64,000 nucleotides of DNA from Sphingobium indicum B90A. GTDB lineage: Bacteria > Pseudomonadota > Alphaproteobacteria > Sphingomonadales > Sphingomonadaceae. The DNA is taken from contig NZ_CP013070.1 of the NCBI RefSeq assembly GCF_000264945.2, positions 3,162,001 to 3,226,000 on the forward strand, read 5' to 3'. This document shows positions 43,905 through 51,649 of this stretch, in pieces (positions within the stretch are counted from its first letter, which is position 1; the number at the start of each line of letters is the position of its first letter). The notes below the pieces were generated by a model, which made no database searches, was not told where the DNA came from, and saw only the letters and a program-made list of their open reading frames with translations. The position numbers were made by a program, and so were the translations under genes.

Positions 43905-44375
43905 ATGAGCGTCGCCTTCCGTCGCGAGAGTGACGAGGAGCATCTGGAACCCACGTTCGAGATCCCCCTGCCGCCCGGTCCCAACTGGGTGACGGCGCGG
44001 GGCCTGCGGCTGACGCGGGAGAAGGTGGAGGCGCTGGAAGCGGTCGAGACCGAAGCCATGGCCGAGGAGGACGCGAAGAAGCTGAAGCGCGAACTGCGTT
44101 ACTGGCGGACCCGGCTGGCGACGGCGGAATTACGGCCGGTGCCGGATGCGGAGGCCGTGGCCTTCGGCAGCCGCGTCACCTACCGCCTGAACGGCCGGGA
44201 AAAGCGGATCGACATCGTCGGCGATGATGAGGCCGAACCGGCGGAAGGCCGCATCGCCTTCTCCGCGCCGCTGGCCCGCGCCATGATGGATGCGGAGGAG
44301 GGCGAGACGGTCGATTTCGCCGGAAAGCCGGGCGCGATCACTATCCTGGCGATTGAGGCGATTACAGAAGAATAA
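43905..44375 (+). CDS. GreA/GreB-like transcription elongation factor
   Basis: 156 residues. An N-terminal helical hairpin (LTREKVEALEAVETEAMAEE to LKRELRYWRTRL) and a C-terminal Gre domain (FGSRVTYRLNGREKRIDIVG, EAEPAEGRIAFSAPLARAMM). Gre factors rescue backtracked RNA polymerase by RNA cleavage. This is a divergent paralogue, and the acidic hairpin tip is not clearly conserved. The ATG at 43905 has AGGAG six bases upstream. It follows the MITE by 51 bp, so its promoter may lie in or beside that element. Confidence 0.82.
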   Translation: MSVAFRRESDEEHLEPTFEIPLPPGPNWVTARGLRLTREKVEALEAVETEAMAEEDAKKLKRELRYWRTRLATAELRPVPDAEAVAFGSRVTYRLNGREKRIDIVGDDEAEPAEGRIAFSAPLARAMMDAEEGETVDFAGKPGAITILAIEAITEE

Positions 44376-44383
44376 GCCCGCCC

Positions 44384-44450
44384 ATGTTCCTGCGCAGGCA
44401 GGAACCCAGTTCAGACGGTGGAACTGGGCTCCTGCCTGCGCAGGAGCACG
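44384..44450. repeat. Paired REP-like palindrome at a convergent gene junction
   Basis: Same arrangement as 36697-36762, including the shared middle CCAGTTCAGACGG: a CCTGCGCAGGCAGG unit and a GGGCTCCTGCCTGCGCAGGA unit in opposite orientation. It sits between the ends of the Gre-like gene and dps. Confidence 0.65.
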
Positions 44451-44465
44451 GCACGCTGCCGGAAA

Positions 44466-44497
44466 ACAAGCCCTCCGGCCCGACCGGAGGGCTTTCC
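44466..44497 (-). terminator. Rho-independent terminator of dps
   Basis: On the minus strand AAGCCCTCCGG, a short loop and CCGGAGGGCTT form a GC-rich stem followed by GTTTT, three bases past the dps stop. Confidence 0.75.
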
Positions 44498-44499
44498 CG

Positions 44500-44991
44500 T
44501 CAACCGTTGCGACCGGCCTCGAACAGGAACCAGGCGCGTTCCTCGGCTTCGTCCGTCCAGTCGTCGATAATGCCCTCCGTGGCGTTGTCGCCCGCCTCCG
44601 TGGCGGCGGCCTTCGCGGCGCGCAGGGACTCCACCAGCTTCAGATTATCCTCGCGCAGTTCGTTCAGCATGTCGCCGGGGCTGACATAATCGGCATCATT
44701 GTCGACCAGGGACTGATGGCGCGAAATGTCGCCGATGGAGCGCAGCGTGGTGTTGCCGGTCTTGCGCACCCGCTCCGCGATCAGGTCGGTGGTGGCCAGG
44801 ATCTGCGTCGCCTGCTCGTCGAACATCAGGTGATAGTCGCGGAAATGCGGGCCGGACACGTGCCAATGGAAATTCTTGGTCTTGAAATACAGCGCATAGC
44901 TGTCCGCGAGCACGCCGTTCAGCGCCTCCGCCACAGACTTGGTGGCGTTGCTGCGCAGGTCCGTCGGGGTCTTGAGATCGGGGGAGGTCAT
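44500..44991 (-). CDS. dps: Dps family DNA-protecting ferritin-like protein
   Basis: 163 residues, the typical Dps length. The ferroxidase residues are in KTKNFHWHVSGPHFRDYHLM and FDEQATQI (His, Asp and Glu of the subunit interface site). Dps stores iron, uses up H2O2 and binds DNA in stress. The C-terminal ERAWFLFEAGRNG is normal. Followed by a strong hairpin terminator. Confidence 0.93.
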   Translation of the reverse strand: MTSPDLKTPTDLRSNATKSVAEALNGVLADSYALYFKTKNFHWHVSGPHFRDYHLMFDEQATQILATTDLIAERVRKTGNTTLRSIGDISRHQSLVDNDADYVSPGDMLNELREDNLKLVESLRAAKAAATEAGDNATEGIIDDWTDEAEERAWFLFEAGRNG

Positions 44992-45110
44992 GCTTGGCTC
45001 CTGCTGAAGGACTTGGTTTCGGACATATAATGATCCGTGCCCGATATGGTGCCATGAAATGCCGCGATTTTTGCCGGGATAATGCCGGTCAGTGTGATGC
45101 AGCCAGTCGA

Positions 45111-45677
45111 TCAGGCGAGATGCAGCGCAGACACCGCCGCCGCCATGCCGGCCAGCAGCACCAGCACCCCGCCGCCCAGCCGGATGCCGCGCAGCGGCAG
45201 CGCCTTGAACGTCGGGCCGCGCAGCAGGATGACGGGAACCGTCGCGGCGATGATGCCGATGGCCCCACCGGCTGCGGCAAGGAAGGGATCGGCGGTCCGC
45301 ACGGCGATTCCCAGGATCAGGAACTGCGCGCCGTCCCCGATGCCGAGGATGAAGAGGCCGAGCGCGCTGGTCAAAAAGGGTCCGAGCCGCCAGTTCGCCA
45401 GAGGATCGGGCTGTTTCGTCGGCCAGAACATGCCGGCCGCCAGGAAGATCAGCGCCAGCGCCAGGAAAAGCAGCCGCCCGTCGGTCCCCAGCATCGGCGC
45501 GATGAAGGCGCCCGCCGCCGCACCGATGGCGGCATTGGCCAGCGCCGCCGCCACGATTCCCGCGATCACCGCTCCGTCGCGCCGGAAGCGTTCGGCCAGC
45601 GCATGCGCCAGCAATTGCCCCTTGTCCCCGGTTTCGGCCAACAAGCAGCCGAGCAGCGCGATCAGCAAGGCATCCAT
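45111..45677 (-). CDS. TMEM165/GDT1-like (UPF0016) membrane protein
   Basis: 188 residues, with six hydrophobic segments predicted by eye. The first half holds LAETGDKGQ (residues 14-21), the E-x-G-D-K motif of the Mn/Ca cation transporter family. The second half has LGIGDGAQ (111-118) where a second E-x-G-D-K/R motif is expected; the Glu and the basic residue are lost. Probably a metal ion exporter or a relative with changed function. It follows the hypothetical gene at 45694 by 16 bp. Confidence 0.8.
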   Translation of the reverse strand: MDALLIALLGCLLAETGDKGQLLAHALAERFRRDGAVIAGIVAAALANAAIGAAAGAFIAPMLGTDGRLLFLALALIFLAAGMFWPTKQPDPLANWRLGPFLTSALGLFILGIGDGAQFLILGIAVRTADPFLAAAGGAIGIIAATVPVILLRGPTFKALPLRGIRLGGGVLVLLAGMAAAVSALHLA

Positions 45678-45693
45678 TCGGCCGGCCGGACGA

Positions 45694-46029
45694 TCAGGCG
45701 GTCAGGCGCGCGCCCGGCCCGACCGCCGGCCTGGCGGCGACGGGCATCGCCAGAACCTCCGCCGCCGCCGGCATTTCGGCCGAGATCGCGTCGCGCATCA
45801 GGTCGAGATAGGACATGACGACCGGCCCCGCCCCTTGCAGCGACAGCGCCGATTGCAGGGTGCCGGCCAGGCTTTCCACCCCATCCAGGTGGAAGGCGCG
45901 GGCGATATGGCGAATCCGGTCGATCTCGTCGCGCAGCCGCGCGACCGATACATGGCCCCGTTCCCCCGCAAGCCCGTCGACCCGCCTCAGCAGATCGGCA
46001 AGAATGGCCAGCATCGGATCATGTCGCAT
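45694..46029 (-). CDS. Hypothetical protein, helical
   Basis: 111 residues. Mostly helical by appearance (ILADLLRRVDGLAGERGHVS, then RLRDEIDRIRHIARAFHLDG), ending in an Ala/Pro-rich tail. No family recognised. The ATG at 46029 follows GGGGGAG. Directly upstream of the GDT1-like gene on the same strand, so probably one transcript. Confidence 0.6.
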   Translation of the reverse strand: MRHDPMLAILADLLRRVDGLAGERGHVSVARLRDEIDRIRHIARAFHLDGVESLAGTLQSALSLQGAGPVVMSYLDLMRDAISAEMPAAAEVLAMPVAARPAVGPGARLTA

Positions 46030-46248
46030 GGAGAAGACTCCCCCGTCCTGTAACTCCGAACTCCCCGATAGACCGGAGCGGGTTAAGGCCGCGTAAAGTG
46101 TAGCACAGCCCCCGCGCTGCGGCCACGAGCCTTGACATGGGGCCGAATCTGCCTCATGGGGCACCGCTGAAACGGGGCGGTCCCTTCCTCGAAAGAGATT
46201 TGGGGCCGCTCTTCTTTTTCACGATATTCACGACCAGGGACTAAGGCC

Positions 46249-46416
46249 ATGGCCAAGCCAGCAACCGTCAAGATTCGCCTCGTCAGCTCGGCTGACACCG
46301 GCTTCTTCTACGTCACCAAGAAGAATCCGCGCACCAAGACCGAGAAGCTGAGCTTCCGGAAATATGATCCCGTCGTGCGCAAGCATGTCGAGTTCAAGGA
46401 AGCCAAGATCAAGTGA
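46249..46416 (+). CDS. rpmG: 50S ribosomal protein L33
   Basis: 55 residues: [20 protein letters not shown], then [20 protein letters not shown] and [14 protein letters not shown]. This matches the alphaproteobacterial L33, which lacks the zinc-binding cysteines (Cys-minus form). It stands alone with its own terminator 65 bp downstream. Confidence 0.96.
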   Translation: MAKPATVKIRLVSSADTGFFYVTKKNPRTKTEKLSFRKYDPVVRKHVEFKEAKIK

Positions 46417-46480
46417 TCTGAGGGCGGTTCGCGCCGCCTGACGACATTTGCGTTCGCGGGCGCATGCTGCCCGAACGAAG

Positions 46481-46512
46481 AGGCCCGTCCCCCTGGGGGA
46501 ACGGGCCTTTCC
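46481..46512 (+). terminator. Rho-independent terminator downstream of rpmG
   Basis: AGGCCCGTCCCCC and GGGGGAACGGGCCT form a strong GC stem followed by TTCCTTGTTT. It lies between rpmG and the convergent ruvB. Confidence 0.75.
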
Positions 46513-46607
46513 TTGTTTGCCGGTCGGAGCCGGCGATGGATGTCGACGAAGAGGCTGCCGGGGCATGGCCTGATGCCGATCGACATGGCATGTCGCCGCC
46601 AGCGATT

Positions 46608-47627
46608 TCAGTCGAACAATCCATCCTGGACATGGGAAGGGGGATTGAGGCCCAAATGCTTCCAGCCGAGGGCGTTCAGGCAGCGCCCCCGCGCCGTGCG
46701 GGCGATCAGGCCAAGCTGGATGAGATAGGGTTCGATCACTTCCTCTATCGTGTCGCGCGCTTCGGAAAGGCCGGCGGCCAGCGTTTCGACCCCCACCGGC
46801 CCGCCGCGATAGATGTCCGCGATCATGGTGAGATAACGGCGGTCCATCAGGTCCAGGCCGAGATGGTCGACCTCCAGCCGGGTCAGCGCGGCATCGGCCA
46901 CCTTGGCGTCCACCGCCGCCGCGCCCGCCACATTGGCGAAGTCGCGCACCCGGCGCAGCAACCGTCCGGCGATGCGCGGCGTCCCCCGCGAGCGCCGGGC
47001 GATCTCCACCGCGCCGTCGGACGTGATGGCGAGGTCCAGCAGCCGGGCGGCGCGCCGAACCACCAGTTCCAGTTCATCGACCGTGTAGAATTGCAACCGC
47101 ACCGGAATGCCGAAACGGTCGCGCAGCGGCGTCGTCAGCAGCCCCTGCCGCGTGGTCGCGCCGACCAGGGTGAAGGGCGGCAGGTCGATCCGCACCGACC
47201 GGGCGGACGGGCCTTCGCCGATCATCAGGTCCAGCGCCCGGTCCTCCATGGCGGGGTAGAGCACTTCCTCGACCGCCGGGTTTAGCCGGTGTATCTCGTC
47301 GACGAACAGCACGTCGCCCTCGTCCAGATTGGTGAGCAGCGCGGCCAGATCGCCCGACTTGGCGATGACCGGGCCGGACGTAGCGCGGAAACCCACGCCC
47401 ATTTCGCGGGCGACGATCTGCGCCAGCGTCGTCTTGCCCAGGCCCGGCGGACCGAAGAAGAGGACATGGTCCAGCGCTTCGCCGCGGCCCTTGGCGGCCT
47501 CGATGAAGATGCGCAGATTTTCCCGCGCCGCCTGCTGGCCGATGAATTCCGCCAGCGACTTGGGCCGCAGCGCGGCGTCGGCATCCTCGACGCGACGGGT
47601 GGAGGAGATCAGCCGATCCTCGCTCAT
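46608..47627 (-). CDS. ruvB: Holliday junction branch-migration ATPase RuvB
   Basis: 339 residues. AAA+ motor with Walker [13 protein letters not shown], Walker [11 protein letters not shown], sensor region [18 protein letters not shown] and a C-terminal winged helix ([18 protein letters not shown]). Moves Holliday junctions together with RuvA. MSEDRL at 47627 is the usual start; an ATG at 47645 in frame is possible. Separated from ruvA by a dead GIY-YIG gene. Confidence 0.96.
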   Translation of the reverse strand: MSEDRLISSTRRVEDADAALRPKSLAEFIGQQAARENLRIFIEAAKGRGEALDHVLFFGPPGLGKTTLAQIVAREMGVGFRATSGPVIAKSGDLAALLTNLDEGDVLFVDEIHRLNPAVEEVLYPAMEDRALDLMIGEGPSARSVRIDLPPFTLVGATTRQGLLTTPLRDRFGIPVRLQFYTVDELELVVRRAARLLDLAITSDGAVEIARRSRGTPRIAGRLLRRVRDFANVAGAAAVDAKVADAALTRLEVDHLGLDLMDRRYLTMIADIYRGGPVGVETLAAGLSEARDTIEEVIEPYLIQLGLIARTARGRCLNALGWKHLGLNPPSHVQDGLFD

Positions 47628-47648
47628 GCGCGACCCCCAACCCAATCG

Positions 47649-47670
47649 TCATGCTGAACTAGTTTCAGCA
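47649..47670. repeat. REP palindrome (ATGCTGAA family), copy 1
   Basis: ATGCTGAACTAGTTTCAGCA (plus T) is a short dyad. The matching copy in reverse orientation is at 48022-48043, so the two flank the GIY-YIG pseudogene. The pseudogene stop codon lies inside this repeat. Confidence 0.6.
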
Positions 47671-47994
47671 TCCATCGTGCCGCTGGTGCTGATCCAGAGA
47701 GGGCAAACCCAACCCAACCGCCAGATCGACCCACCTCGGATTTTCGGTTTCGATCAGATTGATCTTCCACTGCCGATGCCAACGCTTGAGCTGCTTTTCC
47801 CGACGGATGGCTTGCTCCATCGTGTCGCACATTTCGAAACGGACGAGATTGTGGACGGCATATCGCCCGGTGAAGCCCGGAACGCCGTTCGTGCGGTGCT
47901 GATGCAAGCGTCCCAGCAGGTTCGACGTCACCCCAATATAGATCGTGCCATAGGGCTGGCTGGCGAGGATATAGACCCACGGTTACTTCATCAT
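47665..47994 (-). pseudogene. GIY-YIG nuclease family gene with stop at codon 4
   Basis: From ATG 47994 (GAAGGA close upstream) the frame is ATG ATG AAG TAA, then continues as PWVYILASQPYGTIYIGVTS, a complete GIY-YIG opening, through RLHQHRTNGVPGFTGRYAVH and AIRREKQLKRWHRQWKINLI to a stop at 47665. One base change (CAA or AAA to TAA) explains the stop. The only later start, GTG at 47931, would lose the GIY motif. Such short genes (UPF0213 group) are common next to repeats in sphingomonads. It lies between ruvA and ruvB. Confidence 0.75.
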
Positions 47995-48021
47995 TCCTTC
48001 CCTTCGGCGCGAGAGGCGGAA

Positions 48022-48043
48022 TGGATGCTGAAACAAGTTCAGC
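48022..48043. repeat. REP palindrome (ATGCTGAA family), copy 2
   Basis: ATGCTGAAACAAGTTCAGCA (plus T), the reverse-orientation partner of 47649-47670. It lies between ruvA and the GIY-YIG pseudogene. Confidence 0.6.
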
Positions 48044-48069
48044 ATGACGGGTGGAGAGGGCTATGCTCA

Positions 48070-48678
48070 TCATTTCGCCGCTTTCCTGAGCGCCAGGCGC
48101 ACCAGCGCATCCAGCGACGCGTCTTCGCCCAGTTCCTCTTCGGCGGCGGCGACGGCGATGCTGGCTTCGGCAGGCTTGAAGCCCAGATTCTGGAGGGCCG
48201 AGAGCGCATCGGCGCTGTGGCCGCCGGTGGGCAGCGCCGCAAACCCGGCGCCGACCGCCCCGGCCGGCATGGGCGCCGCGCCGATCTTGTCCTTCAATTC
48301 ATTGGCGATACGTTGGGCAAGCTTGGGACCGACGCCGTTGGCGCGGGCGATCATCGCCTTGTCGCCGGCCGCCACGGCGCGGTGCAGTTCCGCCGGTTCC
48401 AGCGCGGAGAGGATGGCCAGCGCCACGCGGGAACCCACGCCCTGCACGCCGGTCAGCAGGCGGAACCAGTCGCGCTCCTCTGCCCGGGCGAAGCCGACCA
48501 GGCGGATCGCATCGTCCGACACCAGCATTTCGGTGTGGACCGTCACCGCTTCCCCCACCGGCCCCAGCGCCGCGAGCGTGCGGGAAGAAGCGCCGACCAG
48601 ATAGCCCACCCCGCCCACATCGATGATGGCATGGTCCAGGCCCGTGCTGTCCAGCCGTCCTTTCAGTTTCGCGATCAT
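48070..48678 (-). CDS. ruvA: Holliday junction protein RuvA
   Basis: 202 residues. N-terminal OB fold ([20 protein letters not shown]), helix-hairpin-helix region ([20 protein letters not shown] and [16 protein letters not shown]), and a flexible linker to the C-terminal domain that contacts RuvB ([20 protein letters not shown]). RuvA tetramers bind four-way junctions. Upstream of ruvB on the same strand. Confidence 0.96.
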   Translation of the reverse strand: MIAKLKGRLDSTGLDHAIIDVGGVGYLVGASSRTLAALGPVGEAVTVHTEMLVSDDAIRLVGFARAEERDWFRLLTGVQGVGSRVALAILSALEPAELHRAVAAGDKAMIARANGVGPKLAQRIANELKDKIGAAPMPAGAVGAGFAALPTGGHSADALSALQNLGFKPAEASIAVAAAEEELGEDASLDALVRLALRKAAK

Positions 48679-48815
48679 GCGCCCCGCCCTTTGGTCATGA
48701 TCTGTTCTTTAAGGGCGTCTCCGGCGGGGCGCCAGCTAAAAACCGACAAGCAAAGGCACCATTTGCCGGCCCGCGCGTAGAGCAGCCGGCGGGGCGAAGG
48801 AAGGAGCCGTTTTTC

Positions 48816-49391
48816 ATGTCGATGCAGGCGCCATTGCTGGGCCCCAGGGATTTCGAATATCCCGCGATCATGCTGTCGGGCTATGTCGACCATGGCATGT
48901 ATCTGCATTTCCGCAATTGCCTTTCGTCCGCGCCGCAGCAGGGGCTGGTGGTGGTGGAGATCGCCACCTTGGGCGGCGACCCGGAAATCGCGCGGATGAT
49001 GGGGGAGGATATACGCTTCCATTCCGATCTCTATCCCGACCGGCGGCTGGTGTTCCTGGGCAAGACGGCGGTCTATTCGGCGGGCGCGACCTTCATGAGC
49101 TTCTTCGCGGCGGAGAACCGCTATCTGGCGCGGGGCACGCGGCTGATGATCCACGAACGCATCATCACGCGGGACATCCATCTGGAAGGACCGCTGTCGA
49201 CCTGCATCGCTTCGCTCAAGGCCACGCTGCATGAGATAGAGGCGTCGATCTCGATCCAGAATGAAGGTTTCGCCAACCTGATCCTGGGATCGCAGGTTTC
49301 CATGGAGGAACTGCTGAACCGCGCGCCGGAGAACTGGTATCTGGAGGCGAGCGAGGCGCAGGCGCTGGGGCTGATCGCGGCCGTGATATAA
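48816..49391 (+). CDS. ClpP-fold (S14/crotonase superfamily) protein, stand-alone
   Basis: 191 residues. It follows the ClpP outline: VVVEIATLGGDPEIARMMGE, then TAVYSAGATFMSFF (Ser88 at the ClpP nucleophile position), RLMIHERIITR (His113 at the His position), and WYLEASEAQALGLI. The triad Asp of ClpP aligns with Asn173. No ClpX or ClpA partner gene is nearby. It could be an active peptidase with an altered triad or a non-catalytic member. A GGAAGGAG site precedes ATG. Confidence 0.75.
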   Translation: MSMQAPLLGPRDFEYPAIMLSGYVDHGMYLHFRNCLSSAPQQGLVVVEIATLGGDPEIARMMGEDIRFHSDLYPDRRLVFLGKTAVYSAGATFMSFFAAENRYLARGTRLMIHERIITRDIHLEGPLSTCIASLKATLHEIEASISIQNEGFANLILGSQVSMEELLNRAPENWYLEASEAQALGLIAAVI

Positions 49392-49432
49392 AGCGCCTTG
49401 CGCGGGGCGCGGATTATGCCTTTGATGCGCGC

Positions 49433-50059
49433 ATGAGCCGGTCGCGGATCTTTCCCTGGCGTTATGGCATGTTCCTGGCCCTGCTGGCGAGCATGGCGCC
49501 CTTAGGCCTCCTGCTTCCATGGCATGAGGCGGTGATGGCGGGGTTCGACGTCGCGGCGCTGGCGTTCATCCTGTCCGCCTGGCCGCTGCTGGATTCCGAT
49601 GCGGACGCGATGCGGCGCAAGGCGGAGGAAAACGACGCGAACCGGCGATTGATGCTGCTGCTGACCGCGATCGTGTCGGTGGTGATCCTGGTCGCCGTGG
49701 GCGTGGCGGTCAGCCAGCATGGCGGGCCGAGCCGGGCGGCGATCGCGCTGCTGCTCGCGACGCTGGCGCTGGCCTGGCTGTTTTCCAACCTCGTCTATGC
49801 GATGCACTATGCGCACATCTTCTATCTGGACGATGGGAAGGGCGGCGACAGCGGCGGGCTTGATTTTCCCGGCATGCGGGAGCCGGACTATTGGGACTTC
49901 CTCTATTTCGCCTTCACATTGGGGATGACGTTCCAGACATCCGACGTGTCGGTGACCAGCCGGAGCATGCGGCAGGCGGCACTGTTCCATTGCCTGGCCG
50001 CATTCCTGTTCAACCTGGGAATATTGGCGTTCACCATCAACGTGCTGGGCGGCGGATAA
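49433..50059 (+). CDS. DUF1345 integral membrane protein
   Basis: 208 residues with about five membrane segments: MFLALLASMAPLGLLL, DVAALAFILSAWPLL, LMLLLTAIVSVVILVAVGVA, IALLLATLALAWLFSNLV, and a last one near the C-terminus. The conserved YAMHYAHIFYLDD and EPDYWDFLYFAFTLGMTFQT mark DUF1345. Function unknown. 41 bp after the ClpP-like gene, so probably co-transcribed. Confidence 0.85.
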   Translation: MSRSRIFPWRYGMFLALLASMAPLGLLLPWHEAVMAGFDVAALAFILSAWPLLDSDADAMRRKAEENDANRRLMLLLTAIVSVVILVAVGVAVSQHGGPSRAAIALLLATLALAWLFSNLVYAMHYAHIFYLDDGKGGDSGGLDFPGMREPDYWDFLYFAFTLGMTFQTSDVSVTSRSMRQAALFHCLAAFLFNLGILAFTINVLGGG

Positions 50060-50071
50060 GCGCGGCTTAAA

Positions 50072-50207
50072 TCCTCCCTACGCGCAGCGTGGGGAGGGGG
50101 ACCGCCGCCGAAGGCGGTGGTGGAGGGGAAATTTCGGAGGTCGTGCCCCTTTCCCCTCCACCAGCCTGCGGCTGGTCCCCCTCCCCATCTCCCGATGAGG
50201 AGGAATA
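50072..50207. repeat. Composite palindromic repeat (CTACGCGCAGCG family)
   Basis: CCTCCCTACGCGCAGCGTGG, two smaller hairpins (CCGCCGAAGGCGG and CCAGCCTGCGGCTGG), AAATTTCGGAGGTCGTGCCC, and a closing CCCCATCTCCCGATGAGGAG. The same sequence set, in the same order, is at 61527-61690. Confidence 0.65.
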
Positions 50208-50269
50208 GGATAGCCGCTACTCCCATCCCCCTTCGCCGGTTGTTTACCATTTCCCGCTAGGGCCACGGC

Positions 50270-51565
50270 ATGACCAACCCTGCCGATCCCTGCCCGAAAT
50301 CCGCCGTCAGCCACGGCGTCGGTATGACCGGGCTGGTCGGACTGGGGCTTTGGACGCTTGTGGCGCGGCATTATGGTATGAACGGGCCGAATGCGGGCTT
50401 TGCCGCCGTCGCCGCCTGCGGCCTGCCGATGGTGCTGTGGTCGCTGCTGGTCGACAAGGTGCATCGCCGCGCATCGACCGGGATCGACTGGACCGCGCCT
50501 GCCCGGCCATGGCGGGCCGTGCTGGATGTCAGCATCGTCAAGATCGCCGGCCTGTGGGCCACCTGGCTTGCCATCGCGGTCTTCTATTGCATCGCCCGCT
50601 GGTATTGGAGCGGGGATTATCGCCTTTCCATGAATGTGCTGATGGGCGCGGCGCCATGGCTGCTGGCGGCGTCGGTGCCCTATGTGATCTGGCTGGACCG
50701 GCGCCTGATCGAGCCGAGGGACGCCAGCCATGCCTTCGGCCAATGGGTGATCGGCGGTGCCGCCGGCGCGCCGGACAAGGCCGAGGTCGCCCATCATGCC
50801 CGCGCCTGGGCGGTGAAGGGCTTTTTCCTCGCCTTCATGCTGTCGATCGTGCCGGGCAATTTCGCCAGCGTGGTCGATTGGCGGATCGAGGAGGCGTTCG
50901 GCCATCCCGTGGCGCTGGCCAGTTTCCTGATCGCGGTCATGTTCATGATCGACGTCTGCATGGCGACCGTCGGCTATATGCTGACGATGAAGCCGCTGGA
51001 TTCGCATATCCGCACGGCCAATCCATTATTGGCCGGATGGGTGGCGGCGCTGATCTGCTATCCGCCCTTCGTGCTGATGGGCAATGGCGGCCCGATCGAT
51101 TATCATGCGGGCGGGGCTGAATGGGATGTCTGGACGCGGGGGCATGAAGCCCTGCAATGGCTGCTGGGCGGCTGGCTGGTGTTGCTGACGGCCATCTATG
51201 CCTGGGCGACGGTGGCTTTCGGGCTGCGTTTCTCCAACCTGACGCATCGGGGGATCCTGACCCACGGGCCGTATCGCTGGACGCGGCATCCGGCCTATCT
51301 GTCGAAAAATCTGTTCTGGTGGTTTTCCGCCCTGCCTTTCCTGAGCCTGTCGGGCAGCCTGACCGACGTGGTACGGAACTGCGCCCTGCTGGGCGTGACC
51401 AACGCGGTCTATTATTGGCGCGCGAAGACCGAGGAGGCGCATTTGGGCGCCGATCCGGAATATCGCGCCTATAGCGACTGGATGGAACGCAATGGCGCCA
51501 TACCGCGCTTCTTCGCGTGGATTGCGGGGCGGAAGGCCGTGGGGCTGGCGCAGCCTGCCGAATGA
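50270..51565 (+). CDS. Isoprenylcysteine carboxyl methyltransferase family membrane protein
   Basis: 431 residues. Many membrane segments, with a C-terminal ICMT/PEMT-type block: HGPYRWTRHPAYLSKNLFWW and EEAHLGADPEYRAYSDWMER, the pattern of membrane methyltransferases that use SAM. The N-terminal half is an extra multi-pass domain not found in small ICMT homologues. The substrate in bacteria is unknown. Confidence 0.78.
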   Translation: MTNPADPCPKSAVSHGVGMTGLVGLGLWTLVARHYGMNGPNAGFAAVAACGLPMVLWSLLVDKVHRRASTGIDWTAPARPWRAVLDVSIVKIAGLWATWLAIAVFYCIARWYWSGDYRLSMNVLMGAAPWLLAASVPYVIWLDRRLIEPRDASHAFGQWVIGGAAGAPDKAEVAHHARAWAVKGFFLAFMLSIVPGNFASVVDWRIEEAFGHPVALASFLIAVMFMIDVCMATVGYMLTMKPLDSHIRTANPLLAGWVAALICYPPFVLMGNGGPIDYHAGGAEWDVWTRGHEALQWLLGGWLVLLTAIYAWATVAFGLRFSNLTHRGILTHGPYRWTRHPAYLSKNLFWWFSALPFLSLSGSLTDVVRNCALLGVTNAVYYWRAKTEEAHLGADPEYRAYSDWMERNGAIPRFFAWIAGRKAVGLAQPAE

Positions 51566-51649
51566 GCGGCACGCAACACCCCCAACCGCGCCGGACCAGC
51601 GGCACGGGACAGGCCGCCTATCCTTCTCCGGCAGGGAGAGGACAGAGGA

